NCBI GenBank assembly: GCA_016722945.1
Contig: JAEQMT010000023.1
Location: 248,001-312,000 of the forward strand
Direction: 5' to 3'
Length of the DNA: 64,000 nt
From: Desulfofustis sp. PB-SRB1
Lineage (GTDB): Bacteria; Desulfobacterota; Desulfobulbia; Desulfobulbales; Desulfocapsaceae
Shown piece by piece: positions 51,662 through 60,694 of this stretch. A program made the position numbers and the translations under genes. Numbering within the stretch: position 1 is the stretch's first letter; each line of letters opens with the position of its first letter. The notes under the pieces are model-generated. The model made no database searches. It was given only the letters and a program-made list of their open reading frames with translations, and was not told the origin of the DNA.

Positions 51662-53926
51662 ATGGATAAAAAGACTTGTGCCTATTTGTGTTCCGGTTGC
51701 GGCATCGGTGAAGCGCTTGATATGGAAGCACTGGCCGAGGTTGTCACCGGTGAGATGTCCATGGATTGCAAGAGCGGTGATTACCTGTGCGGTGAGGCCG
51801 GTCGCGCCATGATCCTGAAAGATATCGAAGATGAAGGGGTCAATACCATCGTTATCGGCGCCTGCTCACCACGCGTGATGGAGCAGGAATTCAATTTCGG
51901 TGAAGACAAGATCACCGTCCGGGCAAACCTGCGTGAACAGGTGGTCTGGTCCGAGGTCAAACCGGCTGAGGGTGAGGAGCCCCATGCTGAGGCGGCTGAA
52001 TTTCTACAGGAAACCGCCGCTGACTATATGCGGATGGCCTGTACCCGGGCGAAGAAGACCAAACTGCCGGAACCCTTCACCCTTGAGGAGATCAACAAAA
52101 AGATTCTCGTCATGGGTGGCGGCATTGCCGGTCTTACCGCGGCCAAAGAGGCCGCCGCGGCGGGCTATGAGGTCACCGTGGTGGAAAAAAGCGACAGCCT
52201 CGGCGGCATGGCGCTGAACTGGCGGAAGTCCTTTCCCACCAAGGCACCCTGGACCGCTCTTGAGGACAATCCAGTAGCCGATCTGATTGCCGCGGTTGAG
52301 GGCGATTCCCGCATTTCCATCAAGACCGGTACCGAAGTTGCCCGGATCGCCGGGGCGCCCGGCGCCTTTCGGGTCTCCATGAAAGCCGCCGGCACCAGGA
52401 CCGAATGGGATGCACCCTTTAAGGTCACCTCGGAAGAGCGCGACCTGATTGACAAGGGTGAAATGGAAGATCCCAATGTCGGTTTCAAGAATTATATGGA
52501 CGAAGACAAGGCCGCCGAGATGCACGGCGCCGTGGTTCTGGCCACCGGCTGGAAACCAGCCGACGTATCGGAGTACGAGCACCTTGGCTACGGCACCCTG
52601 AAAAACGTGGTCACCAATGCCGAGTTCGAAGAGCTTGCCAAACAGGGTACGGTACCGGCCAATGTCGCCTTTATCCAGAGTCCCGGTGGTGCCAAAAGCG
52701 ACAACGATTTTCCCTACTGCAATTCAGTCACCTCCATGGTGGCCCTGAAACAGGCGCAATACGTCTGCGAGGACAACCCCGATGGCCGCGCCTATGTGCT
52801 CTATCAGCACATGCGTACCCCCGGTTCCATGGAGTTGTACTACAAGAATGTTCAGGATACCGATAATATCTTTCTGACCAAGGCAAGCGTCACCAAGGTG
52901 GAGCAGAACGGCGATAAACTTACCGTATCCGCCGATGATACCCTGCTTGGCGAGAATTTGAATCTGGACGTTGACATGGTGGTACTGGCAGCCGGCATGG
53001 TACCCACCACCAAGGATGCGGCCACCGTCAATCTGGCTTATCGTCAGGGTCCGGCGTTTGCCGATCTCGATCTGTTTGGCGGGTATGCCGATTCTCACTT
53101 TATCTGCTTTCCCTACGAAACCAGACGAACCGGCATCTATACCTGCGGTGGCGTGCGCAAGGCGGAAACCATCGAGGAAACCATCGATGACGCCACCGGC
53201 GCCGCACTCAAGGCCATTCAATGTCTGGAGTCAACCGATCGCGGTGTATCGGTGCATCCCCGATCAGGCGATATGACCTATCCCGACTTCTTCATGCAGC
53301 GCTGCACCCAGTGCAAACGGTGCACCGAGGAATGCCCGTTCGGGGCCCTGGACGATGACGCCAAAGGCACTCCGCTGCCCAATAATACGCGCTGCCGGCG
53401 TTGCGGCACCTGCATGGGCTCATGTCCGGAGCGCATTATCGGTTTCAGCGATTACAACATCGACCTGATCGGCTCCATGATCAAGGCGGTAGAGGTACCC
53501 GAAGATGATGACGACCGGCTGCGGATCCTCGTTTTTGCCTGCGAGAACGATGCCTACCCGGCTCTTGATATGGCCGGTATGAAGCGTCTGGGGATCAACC
53601 ATATGGTGCGCTTTATTCCGGTGCGCTGTCTTGGCTCGGTCAATATGGCATGGATTCGTGATGCTCTGTCCGCCGGTATGGATGGCGCCATGCTGCTGGG
53701 CTGCACCTACGGTGACAACTATCAGTGTCACTTTGTCAAGGGATCGGAAATCGCCAACAAGCGGATGGATAATATCGGTGATACCCTGTCGACCCTTGGC
53801 CTTGAATCGGAGCGGTGCGCCACCGAGCAGGTTGCCATTACCGATTACGACAAGATTCCGCGGATCATCAATGACTTTGTGGACGAAATCGTTGAAATGG
53901 GTCCGAACCCATTCAAGGGTTTCTAG
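51662..53926 (+). CDS. qmoB: Quinone-interacting membrane-bound oxidoreductase, subunit QmoB
   Basis: A 754-residue HdrA-like flavoprotein fused to an MvhD-like tail. N-terminal cysteines CAYLCSGCGIGEAL, an FAD fold VMGGGIAGLTAAKEAAAAGYEVTVVE (about 143-168), two ferredoxin motifs CTQCKRCTEECP and CRRCGTCMGSCP (about 545-590), and a C-terminal MvhD-type domain (FACENDAYPALDMAG, IPVRCLGSVNMAWI, GAMLLGCTYGDNYQCHF). The MvhD part suggests electron exchange with further partners, and bifurcation or confurcation has been proposed for Qmo. The start at 51662 follows GGGAGG. Confidence 0.95.
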   Translation: MDKKTCAYLCSGCGIGEALDMEALAEVVTGEMSMDCKSGDYLCGEAGRAMILKDIEDEGVNTIVIGACSPRVMEQEFNFGEDKITVRANLREQVVWSEVKPAEGEEPHAEAAEFLQETAADYMRMACTRAKKTKLPEPFTLEEINKKILVMGGGIAGLTAAKEAAAAGYEVTVVEKSDSLGGMALNWRKSFPTKAPWTALEDNPVADLIAAVEGDSRISIKTGTEVARIAGAPGAFRVSMKAAGTRTEWDAPFKVTSEERDLIDKGEMEDPNVGFKNYMDEDKAAEMHGAVVLATGWKPADVSEYEHLGYGTLKNVVTNAEFEELAKQGTVPANVAFIQSPGGAKSDNDFPYCNSVTSMVALKQAQYVCEDNPDGRAYVLYQHMRTPGSMELYYKNVQDTDNIFLTKASVTKVEQNGDKLTVSADDTLLGENLNLDVDMVVLAAGMVPTTKDAATVNLAYRQGPAFADLDLFGGYADSHFICFPYETRRTGIYTCGGVRKAETIEETIDDATGAALKAIQCLESTDRGVSVHPRSGDMTYPDFFMQRCTQCKRCTEECPFGALDDDAKGTPLPNNTRCRRCGTCMGSCPERIIGFSDYNIDLIGSMIKAVEVPEDDDDRLRILVFACENDAYPALDMAGMKRLGINHMVRFIPVRCLGSVNMAWIRDALSAGMDGAMLLGCTYGDNYQCHFVKGSEIANKRMDNIGDTLSTLGLESERCATEQVAITDYDKIPRIINDFVDEIVEMGPNPFKGF

Positions 53927-54028
53927 CAACGGATACTTTTCCGGGTCGCCCCTGTCGGCGACCCGGCCAACCATATTGAACGTGCCGGCGCAACCGGCAC
54001 CATCTCTGGCTTTTGTAGGAGGCTTTGT

Positions 54029-55240
54029 ATGAATGTCCAACCCGATGTATCATTTATTAACTATCTCAAAGGAGCGGGCGGGGACACCCTGAAGAAGTGT
54101 TACCAATGCGCTACCTGTTCGGTGCGCTGTCCACTCTCCTCGGATGAGAAACCGTTTCCGCGCAAGGAGATGATCTGGGCCGGGTGGGGGGTTAAGGAAA
54201 ACCTTCTGGCCGATCCCGATGTCTTTCTCTGCCATAACTGCGGTGACTGTTCAACCTATTGTCCGCGCGGCGCCAAGCCGGCCGAGACGCTGGGGGCCAT
54301 CCGCGCCTATGCCTACACCCATTACGGTTGGCCGGCGGGACTGGCAAAGCTCGCCACCTCGGCGAAAAACCTGCCGATGCTGATCGGCATCCCGGCGCTG
54401 CTCACCTTTGTCTTCTGGCTGCTCTCCGGCGCCATGGGGTTTCCCACCAAGGAAGAATTCGCGACCTACGGCTATACCCATTTCTTCGGTCACTGGGAGT
54501 TTAAATGGTATGCCAAGAACATCTTTTTCATAGTGCTGCTCACCTTACCGCCCCTGGCCCTGGCCCTCTTTTCGCTGTATAAGGGATTGACCAACCTGTG
54601 GAAGGCGATGGCCGCGGAGGCAAACATTGCTTCAACCTACCGTCCTTCGGTCATTCAGTTCACAACCCAATTCCTGTGGCCGGCCACGGTGGAAATATTC
54701 AAGCATAACCGGTTCAAGGAATGTACCACCAACACCGACCGGGTGCGCGGCCACCTGCCGCTGATGCTTGCCTTTGTCGGGCTGTTCATCGTGACCTCAT
54801 GGTCATTGGTGAAGCAGGATATACTCGGTCTGATCTGGCCGTCTTTGCATGGGCCACTGCCGCTGACCGACCCGTTCAAGATTCTTGCCAACATCTCGGC
54901 GATTGCCCTGATCTTCGGTACCTGGGTATTGTGGAGCAGCCGCAGCAAGTCAGAGAGTGAGGGGAAGACCAGCCGCACCTTCTATGACTGGTTTCTGCTC
55001 TGGATGATCATGGCGGTGGGAGTTACCGGCCTCGGCGCCCAGGTGCTGCGCTGGATCAACCTGGTGGAGGTAGGTTATATCACCTACTTCGCCCACCTCG
55101 TCACGGTAGTCATGCTCTTTCTCTACCTGCCGTATACCAAACTCGCCCATATCGCGTATCGGACCACGGCCATGGCCTTTGAGCGCTTTCGGGAGAGCAG
55201 CTTTGCCAAGCCGGCTATTGAACAGCCGCTGAAAATGTAG
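54029..55240 (+). CDS. qmoC: Quinone-interacting membrane-bound oxidoreductase, subunit QmoC
   Basis: A 403-residue fusion of an HdrC-like ferredoxin domain (CYQCATCSVRCP and CHNCGDCSTYCP, about 25-80) and an HdrE/NarI-like cytochrome b membrane part with about six helices (for example ALLTFVFWLLSGAMGF, NIFFIVLLTLPPLALALFSLY, LMLAFVGLFIVTSWSLV and YITYFAHLVTVVMLFLYLPYTKLAH). The histidines in the membrane segments should bind heme b for menaquinol oxidation. TAGGAGGCTTTGT precedes the ATG. A 102-base gap separates it from qmoB. Confidence 0.96.
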   Translation: MNVQPDVSFINYLKGAGGDTLKKCYQCATCSVRCPLSSDEKPFPRKEMIWAGWGVKENLLADPDVFLCHNCGDCSTYCPRGAKPAETLGAIRAYAYTHYGWPAGLAKLATSAKNLPMLIGIPALLTFVFWLLSGAMGFPTKEEFATYGYTHFFGHWEFKWYAKNIFFIVLLTLPPLALALFSLYKGLTNLWKAMAAEANIASTYRPSVIQFTTQFLWPATVEIFKHNRFKECTTNTDRVRGHLPLMLAFVGLFIVTSWSLVKQDILGLIWPSLHGPLPLTDPFKILANISAIALIFGTWVLWSSRSKSESEGKTSRTFYDWFLLWMIMAVGVTGLGAQVLRWINLVEVGYITYFAHLVTVVMLFLYLPYTKLAHIAYRTTAMAFERFRESSFAKPAIEQPLKM

Positions 55241-55263
55241 TATTTTCACCTCTCACTGGTCAC

Positions 55264-55298
55264 AAAGCCGGTTCGCCCTGTGGGCGGACCGGCTTTTT
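55264..55298 (+). terminator. Intrinsic terminator of qmoABC, target of the group II intron
   Basis: AAAGCCGGT pairs with ACCGGCTTT, and the inner TCGCCC/GGGCGG pairs around TGT; T's follow. The proposed group II intron starts at the end of its T-run. Confidence 0.9.
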
Positions 55299-56028
55299 GT
55301 TTGCCCGTCATGGCGGGCAAACCCAGCCTGCGTTCTGCAGGCGTCACCCCGACCAGGGGGAAGACAATCTGAATCGCAAGGGCGTTGCTGGTAACGGCAG
55401 GGTCTGAAGGAAGCGATAAGAAGTGAGCGGTACATAGCGTAAGCGAACCTGATTCGGCGTTACGGAAGGGTAAGCGTGCGAAATAGCGCAAAGCCCGATA
55501 CCTGGTCAATTCCGTAACGTGATTGAGGATGCGATTGCTCACAGGGAGTTCGCCTTAACCGGGGAAGCCTTGCATCGTTCCCTGCTTGAATTACAGGAGG
55601 GTCAGGCGAGTACAAGAGGAGACTCAAGGCTTGTCGATGAGGTGTAAGGTGGCAGATGATCCCGCAGTAGTGTTGAAGTTCCGGCCTGTGAAAGCTGGTA
55701 ACAGTGTGGAGGGGAAAACCGGAACGATCTGGCGCGATGTTGTCAGAGACAGTCATGAGCCAAAAGCCATGTCTGTTGCGAAGGGGTGAAGTTTATTCAA
55801 AGAGTTTCAACCACCTGTGAAGGTTGAACGGTGGAGGACGAATCGCCCGACGTGGTGAGGCTCATTATCAGCGGTAGGCCATGACAGGCCGTCTGCCGAT
55901 GTTGGCTGCTCGCAGGAGTAGCGAGACAAACAGTCGTACATTGCCTGAGTGCTAGAAGGCGGCCGTCCCTCGTGAAGCATCCTGCATCGTTGAACTGAAA
56001 CAGGCCGTTGAGACCGCGGGACAGGGGA

Positions 56029-57513
56029 ATGACAAGGATTTGGTACAGTCTATACGGGAGAATGCTGAACCGCAGAGCCTTGGGTCAGGCATTCTGGAAG
56101 GTGAAGTCGGCGAAAGGAGCTGCCGGTATAGACGGTCAGTCCGTCAAAGACTTTGCTGAATCCCTGGATAGCAATCTGAACAGTCTCCTGGCAGAACTGC
56201 AGGACAAGAGCTACCACCCACTGGCAGTTCGGCGGGTAGAGATACCCAAAGCGAATGGTGGTGTGCGTCTGCTTGGCATTCCTGCAGTCCGCGACCGTGT
56301 AGTACAGCAGGCTTTGCTGGATATTCTGCAACCGATATTTGATCCGGGTTTTCACCCATCAAGTTATGGCTATCGACCAGGACGTAGCTGTCATCAGGCG
56401 ATAACCAAGGCGACGATGTTTATTCGTCAGTATGGTCGGAAATGGGTCGTGGATATGGATTTGTCGAAGTGTTTCGACACCCTTGACCACAACCTGATAC
56501 TGTCTTCTCTGGCAAAACGTATCAAAGACGGCAGTATACTGGAGTTGGTGCGGAACTTCCTCAAGAGTGGAGTTCTGACGGATGATGGGTGGCAAGCAAG
56601 CGAAGTTGGCAGTCCACAGGGAGGTGTTATCAGCCCGTTACTTGCCAATATCTACCTGGATGCGTTCGATCAGTTTATGAAAGAGCGTGGTCACAGGATA
56701 GTTCGTTATGCGGATGATATCCTCATCCTATGCAGCTCAAAGAGTGCGGCATACAATGCACTCAAGCAAGCAGGCCGTTATCTCGAAGAGGAGCTCCTGC
56801 TTACGGTCAATCGCGAGAAAACCCATGTATGCCGTAGCTGGCAAGGAGTGAAGTTTCTCGGGGTGTCGATTTACTCCGGCTACACTCAGATTCAGCAGGT
56901 GAAACTAAACGGTTTCAAAGCGAAGGTCCGGACATTGACACGGCGGAGCAGCCCAAATCTCATTGATGTAATTGATGAGCTTAATCCTGTGCTTGCAGGT
57001 TTTGCGATGTACTATAGAATTGCAAACTGCAAAGGAGTATTGGCTGATCTGGCAAGGTGGGTACGTCGACGTATCCGTGCAATCCAGATGAAGTTGTGGA
57101 AAAAGCCAACTCGGCTTCACCGCAGGCTGAGACAGCTTGGTTACACAGGAGAATTCAAGGCCATCAAAATGAATTCCTGGGCTAATGCCGCTAGTCCTCT
57201 TGCTCATTATGCACTACCGAACAACCATCTCCACAAGGAATTATGGTTGTTTGATCTGTCGGCTGTAACTACCGGAATCCTCGTTCCGGATGAGAATAAG
57301 AATAGACAGGAGCCGTATACGAGGCCCGTACGTACGGTTGATCAACGACAATTATTCTTCCCACTCAACGACAATTATATTTCCCGACATTCCTCACCAT
57401 TACTATCTCTTTATACCATGTTGGATAATCCATCGTGTTACGATGTCATTCTTTTCCATCCGCCCGGTCGGAGGGAGCCCGTAGGGCGACCGGAGACCGG
57501 GCGGACACCGTGA
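56029..57513 (+). CDS. Group II intron reverse transcriptase/maturase, C-terminus altered by an IS insertion
   Basis: Reverse transcriptase with the seven RT blocks: FWKVKSAKGAAGIDGQSV, GGVRLLGIPAVRDRVVQQALL, GYRPGRSCHQAI, VVDMDLSKCFDTLDH, GSPQGGVISPLLANIYLDAFD and the catalytic YADDILIL (about 234-241). The maturase X domain follows (VLAGFAMYYRIANCKG, then WANAASPLAHYALPN). The start MTRIWYSLYGR follows AGGGGA. The native protein ended inside intron domain V, with Val-Leu and a TGA now found at 60707-60709. The IS21-family insertion at 57339 replaces this with about 57 unrelated codons up to 57513. Catalytic parts are complete, but the cut domain V should block splicing. Confidence 0.87.
   Translation: MTRIWYSLYGRMLNRRALGQAFWKVKSAKGAAGIDGQSVKDFAESLDSNLNSLLAELQDKSYHPLAVRRVEIPKANGGVRLLGIPAVRDRVVQQALLDILQPIFDPGFHPSSYGYRPGRSCHQAITKATMFIRQYGRKWVVDMDLSKCFDTLDHNLILSSLAKRIKDGSILELVRNFLKSGVLTDDGWQASEVGSPQGGVISPLLANIYLDAFDQFMKERGHRIVRYADDILILCSSKSAAYNALKQAGRYLEEELLLTVNREKTHVCRSWQGVKFLGVSIYSGYTQIQQVKLNGFKAKVRTLTRRSSPNLIDVIDELNPVLAGFAMYYRIANCKGVLADLARWVRRRIRAIQMKLWKKPTRLHRRLRQLGYTGEFKAIKMNSWANAASPLAHYALPNNHLHKELWLFDLSAVTTGILVPDENKNRQEPYTRPVRTVDQRQLFFPLNDNYISRHSSPLLSLYTMLDNPSCYDVILFHPPGRREPVGRPETGRTP
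57310..57338 (+). ncRNA. Group II intron domain V, 5' part
   Basis: GAGCCGTATACGAGGCC and the following CGTACGTACGGT form the domain V hairpin (AGCCGTA-type catalytic triad region paired with TACGGTT). The last base pairs are displaced to 60703 by the insertion. Joining 57338 to 60703 restores the normal TACGGTTC end. Confidence 0.82.
57342..57378 (+). repeat. IS21 left-end repeats, two copies 23 bases apart
   Basis: TCAACGACAATTAT occurs at 57342-57355 and 57365-57378. These are probable transposase-binding sites matching the inverted pair at the right end. Confidence 0.8.
57460..57504. repeat. GC-rich inverted repeat
   Basis: CCGCCCGGTC (57460-57469) is a perfect complement of GACCGGGCGG (57495-57504), and the inner part (GGGAGCCCGTAGGGCGACC) can also pair. 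It lies between the IS21 left end and the IS3 remnant. Its role is unknown. Confidence 0.6.
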
Positions 57514-57582
57514 GGTGGCCCCACCATAGTCAAGGACAATTTTCCCTGAATTTAAGGGTTCCTCGTCTTTATTCGCAGCTGA

Positions 57583-58062
57583 TTAGCGCTGCCCCAGTTC
57601 CTCTTTCCGGTACCATTTCGGTGGAGCGAAGCGGAGCCGAAATGGTACCGGAGTACCCGTGTTGAAATGGTTATTTATTTCCGCACCCCCGCCAGTGCCC
57701 GCTCGATAGACTGATGCGGGCGTAAGATAGCCCAACGCCTGATGGGCACGCTCGTCGGCCAAGACCCGACGCGAGTACCAGTCCATGATCGCCACCAGAT
57801 AGGCAAACCCGTAGGCTAACCGGATAGAGGTGATATCGGCGCTTCACACCTGGTCTAGTCGAGTAATGGCCCCACGCAGCAGGTATGGAGAGACCCGATG
57901 GGTGGGATACGGTGTACTGTTCTCCTGCTGCCGTAAAAGGGGCGGTGGGTGTACCCCATATGCCTGGGCAACTTCGTTCGTCGTCTGCACCTTGCGGCTC
58001 GCCTCGAGGCCAACCTTCGCCTTGAATGGTGCGGTGTACGTCCTGCGCCTTGTTTCTGTCAT
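57583..58062 (-). pseudogene. Degenerate IS3-family transposase (orfA/orfB remnants joined)
   Basis: From 58062 the orfA start MTETRRRTYTAPFKAKVGLEA is clear and runs to about YGVHP. It is then joined to a middle part of orfB (SPYLLRGAITRLDQV), where a TGA at about 57849 replaces the usual Trp before SADITSIRL. The sequence AIMDWYSRRVL follows and is joined directly to the C-terminal block ERAHQALGYLTPASVY, with the intervening catalytic region deleted. At least two internal deletions and one nonsense codon make it non-functional. Confidence 0.8.
57606..57652. repeat. 16-bp perfect inverted repeat
   Basis: TCCGGTACCATTTCGG (57606-57621) and its exact complement (57637-57652) flank 15 bases, themselves partly palindromic. 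It lies at the orfB end of the IS3 remnant and could be a terminator-like or attC-like hairpin, or part of the IS end. Confidence 0.65.
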
Positions 58063-58285
58063 TTTTCAGTATCCCCGTTATGGTGAGAAAAACACCTTAC
58101 ATTGCTGTCCCCTGTTTGGGGTCCACTATCCCGAGCCGCCGCCGGGCATAATCCGGTATGTGCACACGTAGACGCTGCTCTCACACCTGCCACCGAACTG
58201 AGCGCACCACTGGTTATGACTCCCCTCACACACCACACGGCATCATTACTCACGAGTGGCGCCGCGATGTATGGGCATGCCTTGC

Positions 58286-59113
58286 TCATGGTGTCTTGTG
58301 ATCCGGCGCCTTTTCTTCACCGGCGCCCGGTTCCGGGGGTGTATCGCTCTGATCAGAAGTTTTTCCCCGCGCCGCGGTTAATCGATAACTCTCAACATTG
58401 AGCTCAAGGATAATGCTATGGTGCACCAGCCGGTCGATGGCCGCGGCCGTCGTCATCGGATCTTTAAAAATCTTTTCCCACTGCGAGAACGGCAGATTGC
58501 TGGTAAGCATCACCGAGGCCCGCTCGTACCGATCGGCAAGCAGGGTAAACAATACTTCCATCTCGTCTCTGCTGTGCTGGATATAGCCGATATCATCAAT
58601 CACTATGGCATCGTAACAGCCAAGCTTGTTGATCAGCTTATGCAACTCCAGATCCCGCTTGGCCACCAGCAGCCGCTGCACCAGCAGACTGCAGGGGATA
58701 AAGAGAATCCGTCTGCCCTGTTCAATGAGCTCCCGGGCAATGGCACACAGCAGGTGGGTCTTGCCGCTGCCGGGATTGCCGAAGGCAAGCACATTCTCAT
58801 GACGCGCTAAAAATGATCCTTCCAGAAGCACCGGCACCACCGCGTTGACTTTGGCCGGCAGGCGTGAGCGGTCAAACGAGGTGAGATTCTTTTCCGCCGG
58901 CAGTTTCGACTCCCGCAGATATCTGGCGATACGGTTGTGCCGACGGTGCTCACATTCGCGGTGTATCAATTCGTTGAGATAGCTCTCATAACTCAATGAT
59001 TCCCGGCGGGCAAGCGCGGCTTCATCCCGGTAGCACGACTTGACCATGCTCAGGTGCAATTGTTTGAGCGAGCGATCGAGCTGTTTGTCTACCGCCTCAG
59101 TACCTGGTTTCAT
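58286..59113 (-). CDS. istB: IS21-family ATPase IstB
   Basis: A 275-residue AAA+/DnaA-like helper that guides target choice by the IstA transposase. Walker A is GNPGSGKTHLLCAI (near 110) and Walker B IVIDDIGYI (near 170), followed by sensor 1 VMLTSNLPF and the C-terminal block AIDRLVHHSIILELNVESYRL. The ATG overlaps the istA TGA as ATGA. The C-terminal tail (about 250-275) is rich in Pro/Glu/Lys. This gene looks intact. Confidence 0.92.
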   Translation of the reverse strand: MKPGTEAVDKQLDRSLKQLHLSMVKSCYRDEAALARRESLSYESYLNELIHRECEHRRHNRIARYLRESKLPAEKNLTSFDRSRLPAKVNAVVPVLLEGSFLARHENVLAFGNPGSGKTHLLCAIARELIEQGRRILFIPCSLLVQRLLVAKRDLELHKLINKLGCYDAIVIDDIGYIQHSRDEMEVLFTLLADRYERASVMLTSNLPFSQWEKIFKDPMTTAAAIDRLVHHSIILELNVESYRLTAARGKTSDQSDTPPEPGAGEEKAPDHKTP

Positions 59114-60603
59114 GTGCGCGCCTCCCGGGTATGTGCAAGCAATTGATCGTAGCCGTGCAACGACACGGCGGCGACTTCCACGGAGGGCATCGGAGCTGGG
59201 GCGGTACGCTCCTGAAGATGCTTTGCAACAACCGGTGCACTGATCGTGGTGAGGTCATCGAGCAGCGTTTGCAGAACGTCATCCACGGCGGCCTCGTTTT
59301 CTCTGGCCGCAAGGTGCAGGATCTGTAAATACTCTCGCGACGCTTTGGTCGGTGCATGCTGCGTACCAAGTGCATCATAGACCATCCGGAAACGGCTGGT
59401 GGGAAACAGGTCGTCGCGAAAACGATACGCCGCAAACGCACCAGGCTTACGGATCAGCCAGTCGATCATATGTCGGTAGTCGATACGGTGCCGATCAGAG
59501 CCACGCAGGCGGGGCGATAGTCTCTATGTGACGTTGGCCGTACCACACTTCGAGCCGTTCGGCATACAGCCGTATGCATACCTGCTCACCCACCAGACGG
59601 CTGGGTACCGAGTACACTTTGTGCTTTACCCGGATGGTGCTGCTCGGACCAACCCTGACCATGAGCTTCGTACATGAATCCATGCGGGTCGGCGGCAGTG
59701 CTTTGAGCACTTTCACTTCTTGCCTGAAGCGCTCGGTGCGGCCACTGTTGAGCTGGGAAAACAGCTTCGTGAGAAACTCCTCATAGGCTGCACGGGTGGC
59801 AAAGTCGCGGCTCCCCGGAGCATCAACGCTTGATCCACCGCATCCTTAAACCGGTAGTGGCGCTGCTCGACATCGCCGTTCTCATGGGCACACCTACTAT
59901 TGATGCGCCGTCCGATGAGCCCGTAATGATCTAATAATCCTTGATACATCCGAGTGAATTCCTCGGGATTATCCGGCTTATTGACCGCCGCCGTAAGACG
60001 ATCAGTTTGATGCGCCTGGGGAACGCCCCCCAGCGTCCACAAAGCATGTTGCAATCCTTCACTGAGGCTCTCGAAGCTCTCGGAAAAACAGATCGTGCCC
60101 GTTTCCCAGTTCGAGTAACTCAACACGTAATGATAGATCAGATGGTTGAACGGCTGGCCGGCGATCGTCACACCCAGTGAATTCATGCAGGTGAAATCGG
60201 ATTGGCTCAAAAGGCCGGGATGGTGCGTCTGGGGAAAATAGATCTCTTTGCTGGGGCCTTTGGTTGCCCGCCAGAACTTCATCTTACGTTGAAAGGTGCG
60301 TAACTGGCCGTCACTGAATCTGCCGGGATCACTTCTTTGCAAATGATCAAACAGCGTCTTTGCCTTCAGGCCGGGATTAATCTCCAGAAATCCTTCGACC
60401 GTACCCCATACCTCTTCAAAGGGGTCATCCCTGGTGCGCCACTCACGTACCCGCGCCGCCTTGATTTCACTGGGCAGTGTGTCCAGGGCACGGTATTTCC
60501 GTGCCGTTTTAGGATCCATACCTGCTTGTGCCGCCGCTGTCTCCAGACTGGCATCTTGGTGTAATTCCCTTTTCAATTTCTTCACCTGGTTGTCTGTGAT
60601 CAT
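59110..60603 (-). pseudogene. istA: IS21-family transposase IstA, two frameshifts
   Basis: From ATG 60603 the frame gives the N-terminal HTH (LETAAAQAGMDPKTARKYRAL) and the DDE core (LSQSDFTCMNSLGVTIAG, LWTLGGVPQAHQTDRL, HYGLIGRRINSRCAHENGDVEQRHYRFKD). Near 59810 a missing base shifts RGSRDFATRAAYEEF into another frame (seen as RGAATLPPVQ). The second frame carries TRMDSCTKLMVRVGP and VYSVPSRLVG, and breaks again near 59500, where RLRGSDRHRIDYRH moves to a third frame ending at 59110. The catalytic residues lie before the first break, but the full protein should not be made. Sequencing error at two places is the alternative. Confidence 0.85.
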
Positions 60604-60648
60604 TCAAATCCTCCTTCCGTGGATTTGAATAATCTAACCTCGTTTAAC

Positions 60649-60694
60649 CGGGAATTTTAATTGTCGTTACTCGGGAATTATAATCGTCGCTCAT
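60649..60694. repeat. IS21 right-end tandem repeats (2 x 23 bp)
   Basis: CGGGAATTTTAATTGTCG... at 60649-60671 and CGGGAATTATAATCGTCG... at 60672-60694 are two adjacent copies of one 23-bp unit. They are inverted relative to the repeats at the left end. Confidence 0.82.

Larger units (their letters stand above)
57516..58125 (-). mobile_element. IS3-family remnant inside the IS21 element
   Basis: The right end, read on the minus strand from 58125, starts TGGACCCCAAACAGGGGACA, a typical IS3-family terminus. The left side has the similar TGGCCCCACCATAG at 57516. Only 610 bp remain of an element that normally has about 1.2-1.3 kb. It contains shortened orfA and orfB sequences and a 16-bp palindrome. 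Confidence 0.68.

Noticed and set aside
55476-55480. GTGCG as the 5' end of the group II intron
   Set aside because: The structured, intron-like sequence starts about 180 bases earlier, directly at the qmoC terminator, with a pairing GTTTGCCCG stem. Kept only as an alternative.
57847-57852. In-frame TGA in the IS3-family remnant as a third selenocysteine codon
   Set aside because: Related transposases have Trp at this place (DQVWSADIT type), the surrounding gene has large deletions, and a Trp-to-stop mutation explains it.
59495-59820. Programmed frameshifting in istA
   Set aside because: IS21-family istA is not known to need it, and two separate breaks without slippery heptamers point to decay or sequencing errors.
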